Origin: Cellulophaga baltica
GTDB taxonomy: Bacteria > Bacteroidota > Bacteroidia > Flavobacteriales > Flavobacteriaceae
Reading direction: 5' to 3'
Assembly: GCF_018861125.1 (NCBI RefSeq)
Contig: NZ_JAHKQN010000029.1
Coordinates: 57,531 to 121,530, forward strand
DNA: 64,000 nt
Shown piece by piece: positions 42,087 through 51,973 of the stretch. Below the pieces are notes generated by a model that was given only the letters and a program-made list of their open reading frames with translations, had not been told where the DNA came from and made no database searches. Both the position numbers and the translations under genes were made by a program. Position 1 is the stretch's first letter. Each line of letters opens with the position of its first letter.

Positions 42087-44588
42087 ATGAAAAAAAAATT
42101 ACTATTGTGTTTTTGTATTGCAATTATACCCTTTTGCAATGTCAACGCACAGAAAAAGAAAAGCAAAAAATCTAATGAAAAAGGTGTAGAAAAAACTACT
42201 TCAAAATCAAAAGATAAGAGCCCTATTAAAGATTACAATGCTGTAATTACTAAAGATGCTGTTACTGATGATGGCTTATTTAAAACACATCAAGTTAAAA
42301 ACACGTACTACTACGAGATACCATTTAATGTTTTAGAAAAAGATATGCTTTGGGTAAGTAGAATTGCTCAAATACCTAGTGGTTTAGGTGGTGGATACTT
42401 GAATGCTGGTTCAAAAACAAATGAGCAAGTTGTTAATTGGAAGCGATTTCAGAATAAAATTTTATTAAAAGTTAAGTCATTTTCCAATGTTGCTGCCAGT
42501 ACAAAAGCTATTTCAAAATCAGTTCAAGTAAATAACTATGAGCCTACTTTATTTTCTTTTGATATAAAGGCATTCAATAAAGATTCAACAGCTGTAGTTG
42601 TTGATGTAACTAAGTTTTTTTCAAGTGACATTACTGCTATTAGTGGTTTGTCTAGTAGGTTGCGAAAAGAGTACAAGGTAAAGAAGTTAGATGCTTCAAG
42701 AAGTTATATTAATAGTATTAAGAGTTTTCCTGAGAATATAGAAGTAAAGCAAGATTTCACTTACGACGCTTCTGAACCACCGGGAAGAGCAAATACAGGG
42801 GCAATAAGTCTTCAGATGAACCAATCTATGATTCTTTTGCCTGAAAAACCGATGCAACCAAGGTTATTTGATCCAAGAGTAGGCTTTTTTACAGTTAGCC
42901 AATATGATTATGGTAGTAAAGAGTTAAAAGCGGATGAAAAAACATATATCAGACGTTGGAGATTAGAACCAAAAGATCCTGAAGCCTATGCAAAAGGTGA
43001 ATTAGTAGAACCAATAAAACCAATTGTTTATTATTTAGATCCAGCAACTCCTGAAAATTTAAAAGAATATATTAAACAAGGTATTGAAGATTGGCAAAAA
43101 CCATTTGAAACTGCTGGTTTTAAAAACGCTATTATAGCAAAAGATGCTCCTACACCAGAAGAAGATCCTGATTTTAGTCCTGAAGATATTCGTTATTCTG
43201 TAGTGCGCTATGTTGCCAGTACAACCAGAAATGCTGTTGGGCCAAGTGTTTCTGACCCTAGAAGTGGTGAGATAATTGAAAGTGATATTATTTGGTATCA
43301 TAATCATCTAAGAAGTTATAGAAATAGGTATTTATTAGAAACAGGTGCGGCTAATCCTTCGGCACGAACATTAAATACACCTGATGAAGAAATTGGAGAG
43401 ATGATGCGTATGGTAATTGCCCATGAAGTAGGTCATGCTTTAGGTTTTCCTCACAACATGGCAGCGAGTTATGCTTACCCTGTTGAATCCTTACGAAAAA
43501 GTGAATTTACTAAACAATTCGGACTTGCAGCTAGTTTAATGGATTACACTAGGTATAACTATGTGGCACAGCCCGGAGATAAAAATGTAAGATTTATCCG
43601 CCAAATGGGTCCTTATGATCATTATGCAACAAATTGGGGATACCGTTACATTTCAGAGATTAAAACACCAGAGGAAGAAACACCAATATTAGATCAATGG
43701 ATTGAAGAAAAAGCTAATGATCCGAAATATAAATTTGGTAGACAGTCAAGTTCATTTGATCCGCAATCTCAAACAGAAGGTGTTGGTGATGATCCTGTTT
43801 TAGCTAGTACTTACGGATTAAAAAATTTAAAATACGTTGCATCTAATTTACCAACTTGGACATCGGGTAAAACAAATAATTATGCAGATTTAGAAGAGCT
43901 TTACGGTGAGTTATTAAGTGTTTATAGTCGTTATGTAGGGCATGTGGTAACAAACATTGGTGGTGTTTTTGAAAATATAAAAAAACCAGAACAAGGTGGC
44001 TTAATTTATACGCCTTTAGATAAGCAATCTCAAAAAGAATCAATGGTTTGGTTGCAAAAAAACTTATTTGCAACACCAGAGTGGTTAATTGATAAAAACA
44101 TTTTGCAAAATATTGACCATGCTGGGTATTCAGAAAAAGTTAGAAGATTACAAGAACGTCATCTTAATTCAATTTTAAGTTTTGATCGTTTAGGTAGATT
44201 GATTGATGCCGAAACAACTGAGGAAAACTATTATGCAGCATTACAAATGTTGAAAGATTTACGCTCGGGTATTTTTAGTGAAGTAAATAACGGTAGAAAT
44301 ATTTCAATATATAGAAGAAACTTACAGCGTTCCTATATTGATAGAATGGGGTATTTGCTAAAAGAAGATAATGTGGTTAGGCGTTCACGAAGATCAGGTT
44401 TTGAGGGTGCTATTAATTATGATGTAAATACATCAGATGTAAGAGCATTAGTTCGTGGTGAATTAGCTACACTAAAATCAAAACTAAAAAATGCTAAAAG
44501 CTCTAGTGTAAATAATATTACGCGTTATCATTATGAAGATGCTATTGCTCGTATTGATGCTTTATTTGATACTAGTTCAAGTAAATAA
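42087..44588 (+). CDS. secreted zinc-dependent metalloprotease (DUF5117/DUF5118 type)
   Basis: 833-aa exported protein with signal peptide to about residue 21. The N-terminal part matches DUF5118/DUF5117, and a metzincin zinc site H446-E447-x2-H450-x5-H456 lies in AHEVGHALGFPHN, followed by a Met-turn candidate SLMDYTRYN. Lysine-rich KKKSKKSNEKG after the signal is a linker. It would degrade proteins at the cell surface or periplasm. Closed by a strong bidirectional terminator. Confidence 0.92.
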   Translation: MKKKLLLCFCIAIIPFCNVNAQKKKSKKSNEKGVEKTTSKSKDKSPIKDYNAVITKDAVTDDGLFKTHQVKNTYYYEIPFNVLEKDMLWVSRIAQIPSGLGGGYLNAGSKTNEQVVNWKRFQNKILLKVKSFSNVAASTKAISKSVQVNNYEPTLFSFDIKAFNKDSTAVVVDVTKFFSSDITAISGLSSRLRKEYKVKKLDASRSYINSIKSFPENIEVKQDFTYDASEPPGRANTGAISLQMNQSMILLPEKPMQPRLFDPRVGFFTVSQYDYGSKELKADEKTYIRRWRLEPKDPEAYAKGELVEPIKPIVYYLDPATPENLKEYIKQGIEDWQKPFETAGFKNAIIAKDAPTPEEDPDFSPEDIRYSVVRYVASTTRNAVGPSVSDPRSGEIIESDIIWYHNHLRSYRNRYLLETGAANPSARTLNTPDEEIGEMMRMVIAHEVGHALGFPHNMAASYAYPVESLRKSEFTKQFGLAASLMDYTRYNYVAQPGDKNVRFIRQMGPYDHYATNWGYRYISEIKTPEEETPILDQWIEEKANDPKYKFGRQSSSFDPQSQTEGVGDDPVLASTYGLKNLKYVASNLPTWTSGKTNNYADLEELYGELLSVYSRYVGHVVTNIGGVFENIKKPEQGGLIYTPLDKQSQKESMVWLQKNLFATPEWLIDKNILQNIDHAGYSEKVRRLQERHLNSILSFDRLGRLIDAETTEENYYAALQMLKDLRSGIFSEVNNGRNISIYRRNLQRSYIDRMGYLLKEDNVVRRSRRSGFEGAINYDVNTSDVRALVRGELATLKSKLKNAKSSSVNNITRYHYEDAIARIDALFDTSSSK

Positions 44589-44614
44589 TAGATTAAGTAA
44601 TAAGTTTTAGAAAT

Positions 44615-44654
44615 AAAAAAGCGAATAAATTAAACTTAATTTATTCGCTTTTTT
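44615..44654. terminator. bidirectional terminator
   Basis: Perfect 13-bp core GCGAATAAATTAA with its complement, flanked by A6 and T6, between convergent metalloprotease and phosphate transporter genes. Confidence 0.9.
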
Positions 44655-44671
44655 ATTCATTATTTTGAGCT

Positions 44672-46963
44672 TTATTTTTTCTCTACATCTTCATTAGATG
44701 CAATTTTAGCAGGTTCTATACTACTATCATGCTCACTATAATACAATTCTATTAAATTCATTGTAGTGGTTAATAAATCTTTAGTTTCTTGTAATAATGA
44801 AAAATAAAGTGCTGTGTTTTTTGGGCTTGATTCTTCCGTTCTAGTTCGCTCGACTTGTTTAGCTATTTTTTGTTTAACTAAATCAAAAGCTTCGTGTTTT
44901 GTTTTTAGTATTTCACCAATTTGTTCGAAAGATCTTGATTCAAAAGCCTCTTTTGTTTTTTGAAAAACGCTTTGTAATTTGTAATCAATCTCTTTTAATT
45001 CCTTTATTTGGTTGTATTTTAATTTTTTGTGGTTGTTGTGAATGTGTTTGTGACTGACTTTACTAATATATTCAAGTGACTGTGCTAAGTCTTGTAAGTA
45101 GCCCAAAATACTAATGTAAAAATTACTAGCTCCTACACTACTATCATCTAAATTTTTAATAAAGTAGAAGATATTATCTCTTAAGTCATCAATTTCTTTA
45201 GATAACTTTACTACTCCTTTTTTATTTTTCTTTAATGCATCTAAATCATGCCTAGCAATACCGTCAATACTATTCGTATATATTTTATTACTTCTGCTAA
45301 TTACATTTGAAATATTATTAGCACTTTCTTCAATAACACCTTGTATAGAGCTACTTTCAGATTTTCTAAGAGTATCTTCAGCTTTATATTCTTGTGCTTT
45401 TTTATTCTGCTTAAAATAGTTTCTTGTAATCATTAAAAAAGCCAAAATAAGTAGCACAATTAGGGCTGGAAAACCACCATAATGAATGATTACAGCAATT
45501 GTAGCAGCGGCTAATGAAGCAACTATGGCAGTAAAAAACCAACCACCAATAACATTTAATACACCAGCAACTCTATAAACAGCACTTTCTGCTCCCCAAG
45601 CTTTATCAGCAAGTGATGTTCCCATAGCAACCATAAAAGTCACATAGGTTGTAGATAACGGTAATTTCATTGATGTTGCAAGTGATATTAATATACTGGC
45701 AACCATTAAATTTACAGCAGCTCTAACCAAATCAAAAGCTGGTTTATCTTGTTCTTTTACCTTTATAATTGAAGGAGCAGGTTTCTTAAATCTTTCATCT
45801 AATTTCTTTTGTGCAGTAATAGGTAAAAGAGTAGTTAGTGATTCAGAAACATTTGAAGAGAAGCGAACAATTATTCTTGATAAAAAGTTTGGCTCAAAAC
45901 GTTCTTCACCTTCATCTTGTCTTGATAAGTCAACACTTGTTTTTACCACATTTTTAGCTTTTGAAGAAAACCAAATGGTTAAAATCATTATCAATCCTGA
46001 GATTAGTAATAAGTATACAGGAGTTTTTACAGGGTTTGCTAAGCCACTCATTACATATTCAGAAGCTAAAATATCTGTAGAATTCCAATCTTGAAAAGAT
46101 TGTAAAGCGGCAATAGGTACGCCTATAAAGTTTACCAAATCGTTACCAGCAAATGCCATTGCCAATGCGAATGTTCCTAAAAGAATAATTAGTTTATAAA
46201 CATTTACTTTTAATAAAGTACTTAATGTATAAGTAGCTAAACTCCACACTATAAAGTTTATTAAAATAAAAAGCTCAGTTTGTGCGGCTATAAAATCAGA
46301 TATTGGGCCATCTAAAATTGAAGCACTTTTTAATCCTTTTACTATAATAAAATAGATAATACCAGTAATAGCAATACCACCAAATAAAGAGCTAATCCAT
46401 TTTGGTTTGTTGTCAAAATTAAAAGTGATTAATAATCGTGTTATATATTGAATAATTGCACCTGTGGAAAAGGCAACAACTACTGATAAAAGAATACCAA
46501 AAATAATTTGTATTGCTTTGTCAGTATTTATATAATCGCCTAATGTCATTAGGCTATCATCTAAGTCAAATATTTTTAATATTGATATTGCAACTGCCGC
46601 ACCTAAAAGCTCAAAAACAATTGAAACAGTTGTTGAAGTTGGCATTCCTAATGTGTTAAAGAAATCTAGTAGCAAAATATCAGTAATCATAACCGCCATA
46701 AAAATGATCATGACTTCTGAAAAGAAAAAATTATTCGGATTGAAAATACCTGTTTTAGCAATATCCATCATGCCACTTGAAGATACAGCACCTAGGGTTA
46801 TTCCAATACTAGCAACAATCATTATTGTCTTAAATGATACAGCTTTTGAGCCTATGGCCGAATTTAAAAAGTTAACAGCATCATTACTAACTCCTACTAC
46901 TAAATCTGCTATTGCCAAGATTGCTAAGGCAGCAATCATGAAAAGGTATATGTTCTCGCCCAT
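44672..46963 (-). CDS. PiT-family phosphate transporter with PhoU-like C-terminal domain
   Basis: 763-aa inner-membrane transporter. The N-terminal PiT half carries GVSNDAVNFLNSAIGSKA and a later duplicate FAGNDLVNFIGVPIAALQS (the Na/phosphate symporter signature), across about ten helices to residue about 530. After that a soluble helical domain of about 220 residues (SNNISNVISRSNKIYTNSIDGI...) resembles PhoU/DUF47. In other bacteria these are separate genes; here they are one protein. It would take up phosphate with a cation, and the tail may sense or gate it. Confidence 0.9.
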   Translation of the reverse strand: MGENIYLFMIAALAILAIADLVVGVSNDAVNFLNSAIGSKAVSFKTIMIVASIGITLGAVSSSGMMDIAKTGIFNPNNFFFSEVMIIFMAVMITDILLLDFFNTLGMPTSTTVSIVFELLGAAVAISILKIFDLDDSLMTLGDYINTDKAIQIIFGILLSVVVAFSTGAIIQYITRLLITFNFDNKPKWISSLFGGIAITGIIYFIIVKGLKSASILDGPISDFIAAQTELFILINFIVWSLATYTLSTLLKVNVYKLIILLGTFALAMAFAGNDLVNFIGVPIAALQSFQDWNSTDILASEYVMSGLANPVKTPVYLLLISGLIMILTIWFSSKAKNVVKTSVDLSRQDEGEERFEPNFLSRIIVRFSSNVSESLTTLLPITAQKKLDERFKKPAPSIIKVKEQDKPAFDLVRAAVNLMVASILISLATSMKLPLSTTYVTFMVAMGTSLADKAWGAESAVYRVAGVLNVIGGWFFTAIVASLAAATIAVIIHYGGFPALIVLLILAFLMITRNYFKQNKKAQEYKAEDTLRKSESSSIQGVIEESANNISNVISRSNKIYTNSIDGIARHDLDALKKNKKGVVKLSKEIDDLRDNIFYFIKNLDDSSVGASNFYISILGYLQDLAQSLEYISKVSHKHIHNNHKKLKYNQIKELKEIDYKLQSVFQKTKEAFESRSFEQIGEILKTKHEAFDLVKQKIAKQVERTRTEESSPKNTALYFSLLQETKDLLTTTMNLIELYYSEHDSSIEPAKIASNEDVEKK

Positions 46964-47129
46964 TTAAATTGAAAATAAGAGCAAAAGTCCTATTTATAAA
47001 ATAAATTAAGGTTAATAAAACGTTATGAAATTAAGTATTGCAGTTAATAAAGTAAATATGCGGTAACAATTAAGAGCTACGAAATTTAATGTCTTATTAA
47101 TGAGATTGTTATTTGTGTGCTTAAGGAAT

Positions 47130-47522
47130 TTATTTTAAAGGATTTTTTTCTTGAAATGTTGTTTTTTGAGACATGGCTAATTCATCTTCAAATGCAGTAT
47201 CAATTTCAACAATTTTTGTTTTCAAATGGCCATTTATTCTTACAGTTTCATTGTCTTTAACTAGAACAGCTATTTCCTTAGTTTCATAACCTAAAAAACT
47301 AAATACGAGTGTGTATTCACCAGGAATAACATCAGCTAATTCAAAATTTCCATGAAAATTGGTTTGCGCAGTGTGATTGCTATTCTTTAATTGAACTTGA
47401 GCAAATAATATTGGTTCGTCATTCAACGCTATGTCCGAAACCTTACCAACAATGGTTCCTTTGTTTTGAGAGAATACATTTCCAACAATACATAGCATAA
47501 TAATTAAGAATACTTTTTTCAT
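47130..47522 (-). CDS. secreted CarboxypepD_reg-like protein
   Basis: 130-aa exported protein. The signal peptide (KVFLIIMLCIVGNVFSQ) precedes one carboxypeptidase regulatory-like beta-sandwich with GTIVGKVSDIALNDEPILFAQVQLKNSNHTAQTNF and PGEYTLVFSFLGYETKEI. In Bacteroidetes this domain is normally the front of TonB-dependent receptors, but here it stands alone with a short tail. I use ATG 47522; a GTG at 47525 adds one Met. An 8-bp hairpin lies directly upstream. Confidence 0.8.
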   Translation of the reverse strand: MKKVFLIIMLCIVGNVFSQNKGTIVGKVSDIALNDEPILFAQVQLKNSNHTAQTNFHGNFELADVIPGEYTLVFSFLGYETKEIAVLVKDNETVRINGHLKTKIVEIDTAFEDELAMSQKTTFQEKNPLK

Positions 47523-47525
47523 CAC

Positions 47526-47551
47526 TTTGCACTTTTATTTTGCAGTGCAAA
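47526..47551 (-). promoter_or_regulatory. hairpin in the leader of the CarboxypepD_reg gene
   Basis: TTTGCACT and AGTGCAAA are exact 8-bp complements with a 10-base loop, ending three bases before ATG 47522. It could be an mRNA hairpin that limits translation, or an operator. Confidence 0.45.
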
Positions 47552-47669
47552 ATAAAGTCTTAAACGTAAAATTAATGTTACTTGTAGGTTAAGAATAGAT
47601 GATAGTTTTGTTTGTCTTTTTTAATACATTTTATTTTCTAAAAAAGTATCTTGCATTAAATTTTATACT

Positions 47670-49013
47670 ATGCATTGGGAGCAGTTACTATCTTTAAAAA
47701 GACAGGGCGATAAACATAAACGATTACGAAAAGAACAAGATGAAACTAGACTAGGTTTTGAGGTAGACTACGATCGTATTATTTTTTCATCTGCCTTTAG
47801 AAGTTTGCAAGATAAAACTCAAGTTATACCGCTTTCAAAAACAGATTTTATTCATACGAGACTTACACACAGTTTAGAAGTTTCAGTAGTTGGGCGTAGT
47901 TTAGGTAGAATAGTTGGTAAAAAAATCTTAGAAAAACATCCGTATTTAAAGGAAGTTCACGGATTTCAAATTAACGATTTTGGTGCTATAGTTGCTGCAG
48001 CAGCTTTATCTCACGATATAGGTAATCCGCCTTTTGGCCATAGTGGAGAAAAAGCTATTGGAGAGTTTTTTAAAACAGGTGAAGGTTTAAAATATAAATC
48101 ATTACTTACTGATAAGGAATACCAAGATATTATAGATTTTGAAGGTAATGCCAATGGTTTTCGTTTGCTTGCTGCTGACAGAGTTGGGGTCGAAGGTGGC
48201 TTAAGGTTGAGTTATGGAACTTTAGGTGCTTTTATGAAATATCCTAAAGAATCGTTACCTAAAAATCCTACAAATAATATAGCTGACAAAAAATTTGGTT
48301 TTTTTCAGTCTGATAAAAATGCATTTGCAACTATTGCCGAAGAATTAGGCTTAATTCAAACCCGAGATGGTGGTGCTATTAGTTTTTCAAGGCACCCATT
48401 AACATATTTGGTTGAAGCAGCAGATGATATTTGCTACACTATTATTGATTTTGAAGATGGAATAAATTTGGGTTTAATACCTGAGGATTTTGCTTTAGAG
48501 TATCTAATAAAGCTCGTAAAAGATAGTATTAATACTAAAAAGTATAATGCTATGGCACATATGGAAGATAGGTTGAGTTACTTGCGCGCCTTGGCAATAA
48601 ATACTCTTATTCAAGATGCTGTAAATGTTTTTATAGAAAATGAAGAAGCTATTTTAAAAGGAGAGTTTCATGTTTCACTATTAGATAAAAGTAAATACAA
48701 AGCTCAAATTGATGATATTATTACAATTAGTGTAAATAAAATATACCGTTCTTCAGAGGTGCTAGAAAAAGAAATAGCAGGTTACAAAATCATATCAGAT
48801 ATTTTGAATGTTTATACCAAAGCACTTATTAATAAAAAAGAACATAAAACTTCAAATTACGATAAGTTGTTAATTGAAACTTTACCTGATTTTTATAAAA
48901 ATACCGAAGATAATCTATACAATATACTTTTAAATACGTGTTGTTATGTCGCGAGCTTATCAGATAGTGCGGCGGTGCATATTCATAATAAAATTATGGG
49001 CAAACAACTGTAA
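47670..49013 (+). CDS. dgt: dGTP triphosphohydrolase
   Basis: 447-aa HD-domain enzyme cleaving dGTP to deoxyguanosine and tripolyphosphate. Metal ligands: H67 (HTRLTHSLEV) and H115-D116 (SHDIGNPPFGH). N-terminal DETRLGFEVDYDRIIFSSAFRSLQDKTQV is the standard Dgt opening. It ends five bases from the convergent DUF3078 stop. Confidence 0.94.
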   Translation: MHWEQLLSLKRQGDKHKRLRKEQDETRLGFEVDYDRIIFSSAFRSLQDKTQVIPLSKTDFIHTRLTHSLEVSVVGRSLGRIVGKKILEKHPYLKEVHGFQINDFGAIVAAAALSHDIGNPPFGHSGEKAIGEFFKTGEGLKYKSLLTDKEYQDIIDFEGNANGFRLLAADRVGVEGGLRLSYGTLGAFMKYPKESLPKNPTNNIADKKFGFFQSDKNAFATIAEELGLIQTRDGGAISFSRHPLTYLVEAADDICYTIIDFEDGINLGLIPEDFALEYLIKLVKDSINTKKYNAMAHMEDRLSYLRALAINTLIQDAVNVFIENEEAILKGEFHVSLLDKSKYKAQIDDIITISVNKIYRSSEVLEKEIAGYKIISDILNVYTKALINKKEHKTSNYDKLLIETLPDFYKNTEDNLYNILLNTCCYVASLSDSAAVHIHNKIMGKQL

Positions 49014-49018
49014 TCTAT

Positions 49019-50125
49019 TTAAAAATCATAGCTGAAAGCAATTCCTAAAGTTTGTTTAAATTGAACTTTTGGCACTCCTCTTTGGGTGATAACACCATCA
49101 TCATTAGTTATTTCATCAAATAAAGTATCATCATCATATTTTAATTGAGTTCCTAATGTGGTGTTTAAATATTTATTAATAACAAATTTGAAGTTGAGTT
49201 GCCAATCAACATCAATATTACCAAAGCTGTTTAGATAATCAGTATATAAACTAATTGAGTGACTCAACGTTGTATTTTCCATAATGGTTCCTTCCCATGT
49301 ATTGGTGAGTAGAAATCCGAGCTCCATATATACGTTTTCTCCTTCTGTTATTATATTTCCATCATCATCGTAAGTAGCTTCCTCTACACCAAAAGAACCA
49401 CTATTTGCTAATGTTTGATCTAATACGAAAGTTGATTTTTGTGTAACGGGTGACAAATATAAATTTAAATTTTTTCCTTCAGGAATATAAGAGGTACCCG
49501 CACCAAATGTTAGATAACCAGGAGCCATAAACCTTGAAATAGGGGTTGTTCTATCAGGATAAGTGTAACCATTTGTAAATTGGGTGTTAAATGTAGTTTT
49601 TACTGAATAGTACCAATTTGAAATAGTATCTCTTCGGTAACTGAAAGTAGAACTAAAGTTAATCGCATCGGTTGTTTTTCGGAGCTTTTGGCCCTCTTGA
49701 GCATTCAGACCATAATTCATTTCTAAATCATTATTCCACTGAATATATCTAAACTTGTAATTTCGAGCTAGCTTAGTAGTAACGGCACCTGATACTGCAT
49801 TATCACCACCTGCACTCCAGTTAACAAAAGCAGTTTCACTTAATGTAAAACCAAATTGATTTGTGTTGTCCCAAAATGAGGGGATGTTAAAACTGTTAAA
49901 TTTATTTTTTAGAGGCTTTGTTTTTTTAAATGAAATTACTGGATTAGTCAAGTTAGCCCCACGTGGTATATTTTTTATTCTATTTTGAACTGATCGTATT
50001 ACGATGGTGTCAATAATAATAGAATCTGCTTCAGCTGTAAGAGGGATACTATCTTGAGACCAGCTTTGGTTTGTGATAAATAATAACGTGCAAATAAGAC
50101 TTAATTTTAATTTATTAAGAAGCAT
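49019..50125 (-). CDS. DUF3078-family outer-membrane protein
   Basis: 368-aa exported protein, signal peptide to about residue 23 (FITNQSWSQ). DUF3078 barrel features include SFWDNTNQFGFTLSETAFVNWSAGG and the terminal Phe (GIAFSYDF). It lacks the coiled-coil N-terminus of the other copy at 36.8 kb. Its start overlaps the dxs stop by 11 bases, so it is in an operon with an isoprenoid gene; a functional link is not known. Confidence 0.87.
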   Translation of the reverse strand: MLLNKLKLSLICTLLFITNQSWSQDSIPLTAEADSIIIDTIVIRSVQNRIKNIPRGANLTNPVISFKKTKPLKNKFNSFNIPSFWDNTNQFGFTLSETAFVNWSAGGDNAVSGAVTTKLARNYKFRYIQWNNDLEMNYGLNAQEGQKLRKTTDAINFSSTFSYRRDTISNWYYSVKTTFNTQFTNGYTYPDRTTPISRFMAPGYLTFGAGTSYIPEGKNLNLYLSPVTQKSTFVLDQTLANSGSFGVEEATYDDDGNIITEGENVYMELGFLLTNTWEGTIMENTTLSHSISLYTDYLNSFGNIDVDWQLNFKFVINKYLNTTLGTQLKYDDDTLFDEITNDDGVITQRGVPKVQFKQTLGIAFSYDF

Positions 50126-51887
50126 TTAAAATGGTATTTAGTTGAAATTTAAAAGATTGTAGGTCAATTTTTGACAGTTTATGAAGTTCTTGGGTTGTTC
50201 CATGTTCCAAAAATCTATCATCTATACCCATTATTGTAATAGGTACATAATTGTTAATTTCATTTGCGAATTCTAAAATACTACTACCAAACCCACCTAT
50301 TTTACAACCATCTTCAATAGTAATAATATGTTGGTAATTATTTAAAATTTTCACAAGTTGTGTTTTGTCTAGTGGTTTAATAAATCGCATATTATAATGA
50401 CCAATTTTATCTTGTTCTTTAATCGTATTGATTACTTCTGAAACCATATTCCCCATATGACCGATTGACAATACTGCAATTTTCGTTCCACTTTTTAATT
50501 CTTCAGATTTTCCAATTTCAATTTTTTCAAACGGAAGTTGCCATTCTTTTAAAACCCCTCGCCCTCTCGGATATCTTATGGCAATAGGGTTTGGTAAACC
50601 TAATTGTGCGGTGTACATTATGTTTCTTAGTTCTAATTCATTGATTGGAGCAAATAAAATAAGATTAGGTATGCATTTTAAATACGCAATATCGTATACA
50701 CCATGATGTGTAGCTCCGTCATGACCAACTAAGCCAGCTCTATCTAAACAAAAAATCACGGGTAAATTTTGAATCGCAACATCGTGTATTACTTGGTCGT
50801 ATGCACGCTGTAAAAAGGTAGAATAAATAGTGCAAAAAGGAATGAAACCTTCCGTAGTCATACCTGCAGCTAAAGTCACTGCATGTTGTTCTGCAATGCC
50901 AACATCAAAAGCTCTTTCAGGAATTGCTTCCATCATATATTTCAATGAACTCCCGGTAGGCATAGCAGGTGTTATACCTATAATTTTTTTATTTGTATTT
51001 GCTAATTCAAGAATTGTAAGTCCAAAAACATCTTGATATTTTGGGGTTATTTCTTCTGAGGTTTTTGGTAATAAATCACCAGTTTTTTTATCAAATTTAC
51101 CAGGTGCATGATAGGTAACTTGGTTTTCTTCAGCTTTTTGTAAGCCTTTGCCTTTTACAGTTATTATATGTAATAATTTAGGACCTGGTTTAGCCTTTAG
51201 CTTTTCTAGAGTTTCAATTAATACAGGCAGATCATGCCCGTTGATAGGGCCTGTGTAGTCAAAATTCAAACATTCAAAAATATTTTCATCTTTGGCAGTT
51301 CCTTTTTTAACATTGGTAAGGTATTTTTTTAATGCCCCCACACTAGGATCAATACCAATTGCATTGTCATTTAAAATTATTAAAATATTCGCATCTGTTG
51401 CTCCTGCATGGTTTAGTGCTTCAAATGCCATTCCACTCGCTATAGATGCATCACCAATAACCGCAATGTGTTGTTTATTTAAATCTCCTTTAATTTTTGA
51501 AGCAATTGCCATTCCTAAAATTGCTGAAATAGAAGTAGAGCTATGACCAGTACCAAAATCATCATATTTACTTTCATTCCTTTTAGGAAATCCGCTTATA
51601 CCGTTAAGCTGTCTGTTTGTTTCAAAAATTTCTTTTCTTCCAGTAAGTATTTTATGGCCGTACGCTTGGTGGCCTACATCCCAAATGAGCTTATCTATTG
51701 GAGTGTTAAAAACATAGTGTAGTGCAATAGTCAATTCTGTTACACCTAAGCTAGCACCTAAATGCCCCTCTTTTGTAGCAACAATATCAATTATAAACTC
51801 ACGTAATTCTTTAGCAAGTAGTAATAAATCAGGTTGCTTTAGCTTGCGTAAATCCTCAGGTGTGTTTATTTGGTTAAGTAAAACCAT
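50115..51887 (-). CDS. dxs: 1-deoxy-D-xylulose-5-phosphate synthase
   Basis: 590-aa thiamine-diphosphate enzyme joining pyruvate and glyceraldehyde 3-phosphate, first step of the MEP isoprenoid pathway. The TPP motif (GDASIASGMAFEALNHAG ... ILNDN) and the transketolase C-half with GLVGHDGATHHGVYD are present. It is slightly shorter than the E. coli enzyme (about 620), without missing motifs. It is translationally linked to a DUF3078 gene. Confidence 0.95.
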   Translation of the reverse strand: MVLLNQINTPEDLRKLKQPDLLLLAKELREFIIDIVATKEGHLGASLGVTELTIALHYVFNTPIDKLIWDVGHQAYGHKILTGRKEIFETNRQLNGISGFPKRNESKYDDFGTGHSSTSISAILGMAIASKIKGDLNKQHIAVIGDASIASGMAFEALNHAGATDANILIILNDNAIGIDPSVGALKKYLTNVKKGTAKDENIFECLNFDYTGPINGHDLPVLIETLEKLKAKPGPKLLHIITVKGKGLQKAEENQVTYHAPGKFDKKTGDLLPKTSEEITPKYQDVFGLTILELANTNKKIIGITPAMPTGSSLKYMMEAIPERAFDVGIAEQHAVTLAAGMTTEGFIPFCTIYSTFLQRAYDQVIHDVAIQNLPVIFCLDRAGLVGHDGATHHGVYDIAYLKCIPNLILFAPINELELRNIMYTAQLGLPNPIAIRYPRGRGVLKEWQLPFEKIEIGKSEELKSGTKIAVLSIGHMGNMVSEVINTIKEQDKIGHYNMRFIKPLDKTQLVKILNNYQHIITIEDGCKIGGFGSSILEFANEINNYVPITIMGIDDRFLEHGTTQELHKLSKIDLQSFKFQLNTILNAS

Positions 51888-51906
51888 TGACTATTTTATT
51901 TAGTTG

Positions 51907-51914
51907 CAAAAATA
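51907..51914 (-). promoter_or_regulatory. -7 promoter box of dxs
   Basis: Minus strand TATTTTTG, 19 bases before the dxs ATG. Confidence 0.55.
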
Positions 51915-51945
51915 CTTTTTTATTTTAATACTTTAATCTTTATAC

Positions 51946-51953
51946 TAGCTTTG
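51946..51953 (+). promoter_or_regulatory. -7 promoter box of tadA
   Basis: TAGCTTTG, 20 bases before the tadA ATG; divergent from the dxs box 31 bases away. Confidence 0.55.
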
Positions 51954-51973
51954 ATAATTCTAAATATAAAGCA

